A DNA stretch of 5,959 nucleotides from Methanomicrobiales archaeon (GCA_012510335.1 JAAZIF010000266.1:1-5959), one strand, 5' to 3'. Counted from the stretch's first letter, positions 1 through 5,936 are shown. Numbers and translations are program-made. The notes: generated by a model not told the origin, from the letters alone.

Positions 1-51
1 CCTTAAGAGTGTTGATCCTCAATCGATTGTATGCCCGGGCGGAGATTGGGT

Positions 52-945
52 ATGCGGTGTCCGGACTGCGGGTTTGAGGGTGAGGGGAGGTACTGCAGCA
101 ACTGCGGTGCGCTGCTGGCCGGGGAGGTGAGGACCGCCCCGGCAAAGGCGTCGTGGTCAGAGAGATGCCCGGTCTGCCGGGCGGGTCCGCTTGAAGAGAC
201 CGTGAGCAGGGGGTTTCTCGGGCTGACGTCCCGGGAGGTCTACGCATGTCCGGGGTGCGGGGCGACGTTCTCCCCCGAGGGCAGCGGCACGTTCAGGCTA
301 TCGGGGGTGGCCGACCGGTCAGGCCCGGTCTGGAAGACCTATGGCAACCAGACCCTGACTGGTGAAGAGTGGCGGCGGATCGCATACGGCGGTGTCTCTG
401 ATGCCAGGCAGCGGGCGCTCGACCTCGATTACGCGCTCGAAGAGTTCCAGAAGGGGTTTGTCCCGGATCTCCGGGTGGAGTCAAACGCCGTCCTCCTGAA
501 GCGGGGTGAGCGGGCGGTTGCGGTCATACCCGGGGTCACGCTCAAGGAACCTCGATCGGTGCGGAAGACATACGGGGGCGGTGGGGGCCCGAGCATCAGG
601 ATCGCGAAGGGCGTCTACTTCAGGACGGGAGGTTTTGCGTCCCGGAGCGAGTCGCATGAGGAGATTAAAGAGATCGACTCGGGCACGCTCACGCTGACGA
701 ACCGCCGGCTGGTCTTTACCGGCCGGAAGCGCACGGTCAACGTCCCGCTCGGAAAGATCGTCGGCATGGAACCCTACAGGGATGCCGTCGCCATCAACCG
801 CGACGGCAAGCAGAGGACCGAGTACTACACCGGCATCGATAACGTTCACCTGACCATACATGTCGATGGCCGGACCCACGTCGTGCCGCTCTCCGGCGTG
901 GTCTTTATGTGTATGGTGCAGGGGATCATCAATAAGGAGGGGTGA
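52..945 (+). CDS. Zinc-ribbon protein with PH/GRAM-like C-terminal domain
   Basis: Predicted cytosolic protein of 297 aa and unknown function. The N-terminus has a compact zinc ribbon (MRCPDCG...YCSNCG, Cys 3, 6, 15, 18). A second ribbon follows (CPVC at 39-42, CPGC at 66-69). A linker of about 70 residues leads to a beta-rich region, roughly 143-290, with the pattern of a bacterial PH/GRAM-like fold: an LLKRGE entry strand, a Gly-rich loop, then GTLTLTNRRLVFTGRKRT and PLGKIVGMEPY. No signal peptide or membrane helix is seen. I chose the ATG at 52 because GGAG at 41-44 sits 7 nt upstream and the first ribbon begins directly there. An in-frame ATG at 31 would add seven residues but has no ribosome binding site. 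Zinc ribbon plus PH-like domain is a common archaeal arrangement for poorly characterised proteins. The fold call is inference. The gene converges on the remnant at 948-1194, two bases from its own stop. Confidence 0.85.
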   Translation: MRCPDCGFEGEGRYCSNCGALLAGEVRTAPAKASWSERCPVCRAGPLEETVSRGFLGLTSREVYACPGCGATFSPEGSGTFRLSGVADRSGPVWKTYGNQTLTGEEWRRIAYGGVSDARQRALDLDYALEEFQKGFVPDLRVESNAVLLKRGERAVAVIPGVTLKEPRSVRKTYGGGGGPSIRIAKGVYFRTGGFASRSESHEEIKEIDSGTLTLTNRRLVFTGRKRTVNVPLGKIVGMEPYRDAVAINRDGKQRTEYYTGIDNVHLTIHVDGRTHVVPLSGVVFMCMVQGIINKEG

Positions 946-947
946 TG

Positions 948-1194
948 TTATCTTCCTATCTCTGCCGGCTGTCCGCCGATCCAGGTTGATACGACCTCTT
1001 TCACATCCGGGCTTCTGAACTTCCCGGCCCGGGAGCCTCCTACCTGGTAGTCTCCCGGGATCCCCCGGATGAGAGGCTGGAGTTCGTCGTCATTCTGGGT
1101 ACCACCGCTGTCCCTGGCAGTCGCAAGAACGAATTCCTGAGGTGCCCCATCTCGTCGTTGATATCGAGCACCTGGTCGATGGTAAAGCCGTGCC
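948..1194 (-). pseudogene. Frameshifted C-terminal remnant of an unidentified protein
   Basis: No intact gene lies between the zinc-ribbon gene and the nuclease gene, but the minus strand reads like decayed coding sequence. One frame, from about 1236 down to about 1140, gives GHGFTIDQVLDINDEMGHL with codons mostly ending in G or C. Near 1131-1145 the sensible reading moves to another frame. That frame runs EFVLATARDSGGTQNDDEL, then LIRGIPGDYQVGGSRAGKF and VKEVVSTWIGGQPAEIGR, to a TAA at 948-950. The two pieces look like one C-terminus broken by a frameshift; the 5' portion is missing and runs into the end of the nuclease gene. I do not recognise the family. The alternative is a chance open frame in GC-rich DNA, but the protein-like composition of both pieces argues against it. 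Confidence 0.5.
1028..1059. repeat. Nested GC-rich inverted repeat (possible hairpin)
   Basis: CCCGGGAG at 1028-1035 is matched perfectly by CTCCCGGG at 1052-1059. Inside the 16-nt spacer is a second inverted repeat, CTACC-T-GGTAG (1040-1050). It lies in the decayed sequence between convergent genes, so it could act as a bidirectional transcript-end hairpin. There is no adjacent T-run, and the role is speculative. Confidence 0.5.
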
Positions 1195-2232
1195 CTACCT
1201 GGACTTGTACTCTTTTAGCTTCGTAAATTCGATCAGGTGGTCAAGGTTGTTCATGGTAAACACCTTTCCACGAGTTGATAGAATGAGTTTCTTCATATCC
1301 TCACGGCGGATCTTGAATCCACGCCCGGCAATACAGGCGATCACTTCATATCTCGGTCCCTGGTCAGCACGGCGGCCCTGCATGCTCAGTTCTCCCAGAT
1401 GCTGCACCCTGGTCACTTTATCGCGCGCTGTACCATCATCCTCAGCAATCTTTGCTTCGATAACTACCTGCGGGTTAAATTCGTCAGGAATAATAAAGTC
1501 TGGCACCTGGTCGAATCCAGGCACACGCTCAGTATGCTTTGTCTTTCGAAAGCTTATTCCTGCACGGGATAGTATGCCCTCGATAGCGTTCTCTAAAGCG
1601 TCCCCTACTAACTCAGAGACCGAGTCGCGATGTGCGGCGAAAGGCCTCCCGAGAAATCGTTCATAGAGAAGCATTGGGTAGGGAACGCCAAGGTCGGCCA
1701 ATGGTTGAAGGCTATTCAGGCCGCATTTAGTGTCGGCTTTATCCAGCCGATGCAAAATATCCGGAACATCCTCCTGCACGCCCTTGCGGATCAGATCACA
1801 GGCTGCCTGTACCATTGCCCGGATCCGCGTATCTGTAATACTATCATTTGAGGGGCTCAGTGGTTCAAGCGGGTTTTTACGGAGCCTCTTATCGATTGCG
1901 CGGGCGGCGCTCTGAGGGATCTCTACGCCGGTGCGCTCTGAGGCAATGTACGCCCACTCTGGAGGGGTGAAGCCCAGGATCGTTCGAAGTATGATGAAGG
2001 AGATTGGCGTGCTATATACCGCTGCAATCACAGTTTCCGGCACCATATCCTGAAAACTATGCGTGGCACGCTTCAAAGCTTCGTAACCCTCTTCAAACAC
2101 AGAGTACTCTATGAACCCTTCTCCTCTGGGCATAGCCAAAAACGTGGATTCCAGAGAGTCAAATGTCGCGTCGATGTAACTCTCCAGATCTGACTGCACC
2201 TCTTCAAACGGGACTTCAAACGGGAACATCAT
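1195..2232 (-). CDS. Type II-like restriction endonuclease, PD-(D/E)XK fold
   Basis: Predicted 345-aa DNA-cleaving partner of the methyltransferase encoded directly upstream. The first ~200 residues are largely helical and not recognisable. The C-terminal ~140 residues carry a nuclease core: a helix with acidic residues (RDSVSELVGDALE, about 202-214), then PD at 244-245, a 13-residue spacer and E259-A260-K261 (VVIEAK). This is the PD-X13-EXK signature of metal-dependent nucleases. EDDGTARDKVTRVQHL follows, and a beta-strand with helices closes the domain. The reading frame extends to 2322, but I place the start at the ATG at 2232: AAGGTGG (2242-2236) lies just upstream, and a longer form would overlap the methyltransferase by 107 bp. 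The next ATG (2229) has better spacing and is equally possible. The 17-bp overlap with the upstream stop implies translational coupling. The layout recalls CCGG-cutting enzymes with a helical N-domain, but specificity cannot be read from sequence. Confidence 0.82.
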   Translation of the reverse strand: MMFPFEVPFEEVQSDLESYIDATFDSLESTFLAMPRGEGFIEYSVFEEGYEALKRATHSFQDMVPETVIAAVYSTPISFIILRTILGFTPPEWAYIASERTGVEIPQSAARAIDKRLRKNPLEPLSPSNDSITDTRIRAMVQAACDLIRKGVQEDVPDILHRLDKADTKCGLNSLQPLADLGVPYPMLLYERFLGRPFAAHRDSVSELVGDALENAIEGILSRAGISFRKTKHTERVPGFDQVPDFIIPDEFNPQVVIEAKIAEDDGTARDKVTRVQHLGELSMQGRRADQGPRYEVIACIAGRGFKIRREDMKKLILSTRGKVFTMNNLDHLIEFTKLKEYKSR

Positions 2233-4396
2233 GGTCCACCTTGCAGAGACTGGTCTGAATATGCGAATTACAGGGAGCCAGATATTGAATAAGCAGATCC
2301 AGAACTGATTGGGAGTCCCCAAAACCTGAAAACACCTCAGAGAACCTGTTCAGTCGCTCACCAATAGGCAACGTTGAATCCCACTTCCCGGAGAGTTTGT
2401 AGATGGTCATGCGAGTGAGGTGCCCATATACTATGCACCGGATATCTCCTTCAGCAGGTTTCATGCCCGCGCGCTTCAGCTGGTCCAATTCATCCCGCAC
2501 TATGTCTGCTAATTGCGCCAATGTCTTAAAATTCTGACCTTTTCGGGTATGCCCCCGGCTCCGGCAGACAAAAACAGTATCGACAATCGATGATTTTGTG
2601 CCATGTATGTGAATAGAACCTCCCATCTCAGCAGGGCACGGCAGACTCGCAAAACATATAAGCCCGGCATCAAGGAGCGCAACGCCAACAGCGTGGTATG
2701 TCTCGACATTGTTGTGGTGGTATGTAAAAGCAAGCGGTGCCCCAGATTTCAGGGCGTACGCCATATTACGGTAGACCGCAGATAACCCTTCAGCAAAATG
2801 CTCCAGATCCCGGCCCTGGCTCTCATTTCCGGTCAATTCGTCAGGAGATCGAGTAGATGCTCTATCAAATCCTTCAGCCTCTGTACCGGCAAGCCCCCGC
2901 AGCCAGACATAGCAGAAATCCATCAATTCACCGTACTGGACATTCCCGAAGTAAGGGGGGTCAGTGAAGACGGCATCCAGGCTTGCCGGCTCAAGTTTCA
3001 CGTCGGTGGAACTTGTGCAGTAAAGGCGGACATCTCTCTGGCCATGGATATCTGATTTTTCTCCGATCCATTCACCTACAATGGGTATACGAACATTCTG
3101 CCCTCCTCTCTGGTAGGTCTCGAAGGGAGTGTCGCAATACTGCTTTGCCTTTATGTATTTGCTGACGATATTTCGCCAACCGCCGGAACCCACACTTGTA
3201 CCCCGATCATTCGTAATCCCCAGAAGGCTAGATTCACACTGGATCAATCCAACAGGGAATCCATGAACTGAGAAAATGTCAAGGGATTTCAGGGTTGCTG
3301 TGTCGTAGCGACACAGGAGGTTCTGGTACCGAAGGAGATCAGACAGGTTCGTGGCGAGAGCATGCCGTACACGCTCATCAGAAATTTCAGAGATATGATG
3401 GCAGCTCAAACCCAGGCCAAGCAGTTGCCGCTCGTTAAATAGTTCCTTATAGTGTTTGTACCCCCAGCGACGAAGTCTATCGGTCTCATCGCCCGGCAAA
3501 ATCTGCTGCTCCGGGATGTAGTGCGGGCGAACCGAGTGTAGCTGGTAGGCAGCTCTCTGAACCCTGGATAAGTCCCTTTCATCAGGTTTCTTGAAGAATC
3601 GGCCTTCGTGCTCACTCGCTCTGTCTGGAACATAATATTCAATTGCAAACAACCGATGAGGCAGGGGGCCGGATTCTTGCCGGGGATAGTGGTTCAGACT
3701 ATTACAATTCGGACATACACACCTACCACGCCGTGCGGGGCCGGCAGAGAGCAGTCTCTCTCCGCAGGCCTCGCAGACACCTGGTGATTCAACGTTGATA
3801 ACCTCATTCAGGTCGCCACAGGCGGGGCATACAAGGACGTTACGAGGATGCCGCGCGTCCCCTGCAACCAGGTAGCCGGGAAACAGATCGATTGATGTGC
3901 CGCACTCCTCACACTTGAGCATCTTTACCCAGAGGAAGTACTTTACCGGAACGTCACTATCTCCATAATGTGGGCAACTCGTTCTATAGAGATCACCAAT
4001 CTCCTGCTCTAACGACTCGATAATCGTCCCGGCTGCAGTCTGGTATTTCTGGAGGTCAAGGCGCTCTATCTCCTCACGTACGATCCAGGCAGCCATAGGA
4101 TTGATGTCAAAACCTAAAACGTTGCACCCCATCCGGTTTGCTTCAAGAAGAGGGGTGCCACCCCCCATGAAAGGGTCAGCGATTGTGATATCAGGGAAGA
4201 TATGAGCATGAAAGAAGGTATCGGTAACTGGCCGCCCCCCAAATTCCGATAGGATCAGACCGCGGAATAGTGTGCCGGGTCTTCGGGCAAACCACTTATG
4301 AACCGCGATGATCGGCCTATAGTTCTGCTGGCTCTGTTTTTCCTTAAGCGCCAGTGCAGCAATCAACGGGATATCGAAATTTTCTTCAATGCTCAT
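2216..4396 (-). CDS. DUF1156/COG1743-type DNA methyltransferase with Zn-ribbon insert
   Basis: Predicted 726-aa S-adenosylmethionine-dependent DNA amino-methyltransferase (N6-adenine or N4-cytosine), the modification half of the operon. The N-terminus has the DUF1156 hallmark YRPIIAVHKWFARRPGTLFR (about 27-46). Motif I is DPFMGGGT (74-81), with FDIN (96-99) probably ending the next strand. The catalytic motif IV is DPPY (479-482), in VFTDPPYFGNVQYGELMDF. Between them is a long insert with CXXC knuckles at 162-165, 190-193, 208-211 and 228-231, enough for two zinc ribbons and presumably part of target recognition. Motif I lying well before DPPY with the insert between resembles the alpha-class order. 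I chose the ATG at 4396 because GAGGAG (4405-4400) precedes it; a GTG at 4429 is in frame but has no ribosome binding site. The gene is complete, overlaps the nuclease by 17 bp, and looks less GC-rich than the gene at 52-945, which suggests transfer. No helicase, ATPase or specificity subunit lies nearby, which argues against a full BREX, DISARM or type I locus. Confidence 0.9.
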   Translation of the reverse strand: MSIEENFDIPLIAALALKEKQSQQNYRPIIAVHKWFARRPGTLFRGLILSEFGGRPVTDTFFHAHIFPDITIADPFMGGGTPLLEANRMGCNVLGFDINPMAAWIVREEIERLDLQKYQTAAGTIIESLEQEIGDLYRTSCPHYGDSDVPVKYFLWVKMLKCEECGTSIDLFPGYLVAGDARHPRNVLVCPACGDLNEVINVESPGVCEACGERLLSAGPARRGRCVCPNCNSLNHYPRQESGPLPHRLFAIEYYVPDRASEHEGRFFKKPDERDLSRVQRAAYQLHSVRPHYIPEQQILPGDETDRLRRWGYKHYKELFNERQLLGLGLSCHHISEISDERVRHALATNLSDLLRYQNLLCRYDTATLKSLDIFSVHGFPVGLIQCESSLLGITNDRGTSVGSGGWRNIVSKYIKAKQYCDTPFETYQRGGQNVRIPIVGEWIGEKSDIHGQRDVRLYCTSSTDVKLEPASLDAVFTDPPYFGNVQYGELMDFCYVWLRGLAGTEAEGFDRASTRSPDELTGNESQGRDLEHFAEGLSAVYRNMAYALKSGAPLAFTYHHNNVETYHAVGVALLDAGLICFASLPCPAEMGGSIHIHGTKSSIVDTVFVCRSRGHTRKGQNFKTLAQLADIVRDELDQLKRAGMKPAEGDIRCIVYGHLTRMTIYKLSGKWDSTLPIGERLNRFSEVFSGFGDSQSVLDLLIQYLAPCNSHIQTSLCKVDHDVPV

Positions 4397-4399
4397 TAT

Positions 4400-4405
4400 C
4401 TCCTC
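4400..4405 (-). promoter_or_regulatory. Ribosome binding site of the methyltransferase gene
   Basis: GAGGAG on the minus strand lies 3 nt before the ATG at 4396 (5 nt counted from its GAGG core). It decides the start over the upstream in-frame GTG at 4429, which has no such site. Confidence 0.65.
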
Positions 4406-4521
4406 TCTGCTCCGTATTTTATCTGACACGCCGGCAAATGCGAAACTTATGCCCGGCAGGCTGCGGCCCGGGCTTCATGCCAACTATAGAGATAACCAGC
4501 AAACCTGGTCGCAACGTCTGC

Positions 4522-4544
4522 TAAGGTATATTCTCAACACCTTA
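4522..4544. promoter_or_regulatory. Perfect inverted repeat, candidate operator between divergent cassettes
   Basis: TAAGGT (4522-4527) and ACCTTA (4539-4544) are perfect inverse copies separated by 11 nt, the geometry expected for a dimeric regulator. The repeat overlaps AT-rich stretches (GGTATATTC, CTTATAATTTAG) that could be TATA elements, including one for the restriction-modification operon read on the minus strand. A second, shorter inverted repeat, ACCAG-N5-CTGGT, lies at 4495-4509. Binding by any regulator is inference. Confidence 0.4.
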
Positions 4545-4553
4545 TAATTTAGA
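4541..4553 (-). promoter_or_regulatory. Candidate TATA element for the restriction-modification operon
   Basis: Read on the minus strand this is TAAATTATAAGG, the most TATA-like stretch upstream of the methyltransferase. Transcription would start near 4515-4525, leaving a leader of about 120 nt. GAATATACC (about 4534-4526) is an alternative. Neither is a clean consensus. Confidence 0.3.
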
Positions 4554-4613
4554 TTTATCGCGACGCCGCCTATGCCCGGGCAGTGGATACCCTAAAGGAG
4601 ACGGCTGAGTGAG

Positions 4614-4624
4614 AAACATATTTG
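4614..4624 (+). promoter_or_regulatory. Candidate TATA element for the antitoxin-acetyltransferase pair
   Basis: AAACATATTTG lies about 50 nt before the antitoxin ATG. It would place the transcript start near 4640-4648, just ahead of the ribosome binding site. ATTATATCATATT (about 4639-4650) is more AT-rich but would give an almost leaderless message, at odds with the strong ribosome binding site. Confidence 0.25.
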
Positions 4625-4652
4625 AGGTGGCACGACCATTATATCATATTCA

Positions 4653-4659
4653 GAGGTGA
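4653..4659 (+). promoter_or_regulatory. Strong Shine-Dalgarno for the 48-aa antitoxin gene
   Basis: GAGGTGA, a near-perfect archaeal Shine-Dalgarno, ends 8 nt before the ATG at 4668. It is the main reason to accept such a short reading frame as a gene. Confidence 0.75.
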
Positions 4660-4667
4660 AGCGACGA

Positions 4668-4814
4668 ATGGCAAAACCAATCGATCTTGGGCTTACCCTT
4701 GAGGGAGAAGACGCCCGGTGTTTCCACGAGTATATGGAGAGGCCCACCTATACCGACGCCGCCCGGGAACTGATCCGATCCGCAGCGCACGAAGCGCAAA
4801 ACCGGCGCCTGTGA
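4668..4814 (+). CDS. Small putative antitoxin of a GNAT-type toxin-antitoxin pair
   Basis: A 48-aa protein starting MAKPIDLGLTLEGEDAR and ending in a basic tail (AQNRRL). The middle, FHEYMERPTYTDAARELIR, is predicted helical. Its spacing of hydrophobic residues around a Pro recalls the toxin-binding tail of DUF1778/TacA-type antitoxins, but no ribbon-helix-helix DNA-binding half is present, so it is either a minimal antitoxin or a distinct family. Support comes from the strong ribosome binding site, codons rich in G or C at the third position, and a gap of only 7 nt to an acetyltransferase start, the usual antitoxin-first order. The reading frame is intact although its partner is interrupted. 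The role is inferred from context and size; a small accessory protein of the acetyltransferase is the alternative. Confidence 0.65.
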   Translation: MAKPIDLGLTLEGEDARCFHEYMERPTYTDAARELIRSAAHEAQNRRL

Positions 4815-4821
4815 ACATAAC

Positions 4822-5343
4822 ATGCCCCTCCCGGACATCCGTTTTTTGCCACTTTCCCGGGATCTGGATGTATCAACCTTCCGTTGTGGCCACGACGATC
4901 TAGACGAATTCCTGATCGAGGATTAGATGGATTATCAGCGGGAGCGCCTATCCGTCACCCGTCTTGCATATATTGATTCTGAGATTGTAGGATTTTTCAC
5001 CCTTGTGACCGATTGCATCGACGTAAAACAGGTAGATCCAGAGGATGGGAGGCGCGGATATCCTTATCGAAAATATCCCGCAATCAAAGTTGCCCGGTTG
5101 GCAACATCGAAAAAGCATCAGGGAAACGGCATTGGTTCTCGGATGCTTCATGAAATCCTGACGCTCACGATAATGGTATCTGAATATGTCGGGTGCAGGA
5201 TCATCACCGTGGATGCAAAACTGGAATCCGTTGGCTTTTACGAGAGGTTCGGGTTCAAGCGGGTGAAGAGCAGGCGTTCCGATCCGATCCCAATGTATAT
5301 GGACTACCATAGAGCACTTGAGGAAGAGTGCCCGCCGGGGTGA
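4822..5343 (+). pseudogene. GNAT acetyltransferase (toxin-like) interrupted by an in-frame TAG
   Basis: The ATG at 4822 opens MPLPDIRFLPLSRDLDVSTF...DDLDEFLIED, and TAG at 4924-4926 stops it at codon 35. The same frame continues at once with 138 codons (4927-5343): MDYQRERLSVTRLAYIDSEIVGFFTLVTD, then IKVARLATSKKHQGNGIG, the acetyl-CoA-binding motif A (QGNGIG), and VGFYERFGF, the motif B region with the Tyr typical of GNAT enzymes. Together they make a normal-length protein of about 173 residues, like toxins that acetylate charged tRNA. No other damage is visible, so the stop is probably recent. An ATG directly follows the TAG with GAGGAT 3 nt upstream, so a product lacking the N-terminal 35 residues may still be made from 4927. 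Readthrough as pyrrolysine is possible in some methanogens, but TAG also ends the nuclease gene here, and a Met-rich restart is simpler. The 5' gene of the pair is the 48-aa antitoxin. Confidence 0.75.
4924..4926 (+). other. In-frame amber codon inside the GNAT reading frame
   Basis: TAG falls between FLIED and MDYQRERL. Both flanks are in the same frame and together match the expected N-terminal half of a GNAT protein, so a single substitution would explain it. Sequencing error, nonsense mutation and programmed readthrough cannot be told apart here. Confidence 0.85.
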
Positions 5344-5351
5344 GCGCATCC

Positions 5352-5646
5352 GGGCCGCGGACATACTACATCGGGAAACTGTACCGGGAGATGAAGAAGG
5401 AGCAGGGCGGCGACCGAGGTAACCAGTACACGGTGGCAGGAGGAAAAAATTTCCCCTCCTCAAAAACCGCCGCCCGCCTCGCCGAGCAGTTTGGCACGAC
5501 CGAGCGCACCGTCCGCCACGCAGCAGGAGATCGCGGATGAGGTCGGGCTAACCCGAGACATCCCGACAAATTTGCCGGATGGTTACGTGCCATACCCCGG
5601 GATCGACCCCCGGCATGGCACCAGTGCCAAAAACCACCGTCACTGA
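5352..5646 (+). pseudogene. Remnant of a ParB-like helix-turn-helix DNA-binding protein
   Basis: The first frame gives YYIGKLYREMKKEQGGDRG, then KTAARLAEQFGTTERTVRHA, and stops at 5538-5540. This is the pattern of the linker and helix-turn-helix that follow the nuclease-like domain in ParB-type and related plasmid or phage proteins. Overlapping in another frame from 5521 is QQEIADEVGLTRDI, a second helix-turn-helix-like stretch, which continues to a TGA at 5644-5646. The family normally has tens of residues between these elements, so a deletion with frameshift is likely. The N-terminal ParB domain is absent: the acetyltransferase gene ends directly upstream. It is therefore a truncated, broken fragment and probably makes no functional protein. 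The family name comes from motif recognition only. The acetyltransferase cassette may have been inserted into, or recombined with, the old gene. Confidence 0.55.
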
Positions 5647-5681
5647 GCTGACCACACAGGTATAGTATCGGCAGGGTATTT

Positions 5682-5711
5682 GCCCCTCTCAGGGCTCCCC
5701 GCCGGAAGGCG
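5682..5711. repeat. Two adjacent small GC hairpins
   Basis: GCCC-CTCTCA-GGGC (5682-5695) is followed closely by CGCC-GGAA-GGCG (5700-5711), a perfect 4-bp stem with a tetraloop. They lie in the gene-free stretch 5647-5824. No T-run follows, so they are at best an RNA end or processing structure; chance in GC-rich DNA is possible. The rest of the stretch is AT-rich from about 5740 and contains TATATAAT at 5759-5766, flanked by GTGTG and CACAC. Confidence 0.3.
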
Positions 5712-5797
5712 AGCAAACCGTGCCGGATACAGGTCAGTGCTATATTGACATGTGTGAGTATATAATACACACGATAAATTCATATAAGAATCTGGTG

Positions 5798-5811
5798 AAA
5801 AATCAAAAAAA
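5798..5811 (-). terminator. T-run terminator of tRNA-Thr
   Basis: On the minus strand, TTTTTTT-GA-TTTTT begins about 14 nt beyond the tRNA 3' end. Oligo-T tracts downstream of stable RNA genes are the usual intrinsic termination signal in Euryarchaeota. Confidence 0.6.
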
Positions 5812-5824
5812 TATCGCTTTAAAG

Positions 5825-5896
5825 AGCCGCTGGAGGGATTCGAACCCCCGGCCTGTTGATTACGAATCAACCGCTATACCACTAAGCCACAGCGGC
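5825..5896 (-). tRNA. tRNA-Thr (anticodon CGT)
   Basis: A complete 72-nt cloverleaf reads on the minus strand. The acceptor stem GCCGCTG/CAGCGGC is perfect over 7 bp. The D-arm is GCTTAGTGGTATAGC. The anticodon arm is GTTGA-TTCGTAA-TCAAC, with CGT at positions 34-36, so it decodes ACG as threonine. The variable loop is AGGCC, and the T-arm GGGGG-TTCGAAT-CCCTC has one G-T pair. The discriminator is U, as is usual for archaeal threonine tRNAs. CCA is not encoded and must be added afterwards. No intron is present. Reading frames crossing this region on the plus strand are not genes. Confidence 0.97.
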
Positions 5897-5924
5897 AATC
5901 TGCCTTATACCATTGCACGTCCGG

Positions 5925-5936
5925 AATTAAAAATGT
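5925..5936 (-). promoter_or_regulatory. Candidate TATA element of tRNA-Thr
   Basis: The minus-strand ACATTTTTAATT is centred about 34 nt before the mature tRNA 5' end. That fits an archaeal TATA box about 26 nt before a start site, with a short leader removed by RNase P. Confidence 0.4.

Noticed and set aside
945..989. 14-codon frame starting at the stop of the first gene (TGATG overlap, with GGAGGGG upstream)
   Set aside because: It is too short and has no recognisable content; the minus-strand remnant explains this sequence better.
1142..1666. Plus-strand open frame of 174 codons
   Set aside because: It is antisense to the nuclease gene, whose frame carries the PD-EXK core; the plus-strand product is rich in Ser, Arg and Pro and has no motif.
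2233..2322. 30-residue N-terminal extension of the nuclease
   Set aside because: It would overlap the methyltransferase by 107 bp, has no ribosome binding site, and the sequence from 2232 looks like a natural start.
4924..4926. TAG as a pyrrolysine codon
   Set aside because: Not preferred: TAG serves as the stop of the nuclease gene, no pyl genes are visible, and GNAT proteins do not need this residue. It stays open as an alternative in the findings.
4948..5463. Minus-strand open frame of 171 codons
   Set aside because: It is antisense to the GNAT gene, which has clear family motifs, and has no ribosome binding site or recognisable domain.
5751..5772. GTGTG...CACAC around TATATAAT as an operator
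   Set aside because: The inner bases do not pair symmetrically, and no plus-strand gene follows for it to serve before the tRNA.
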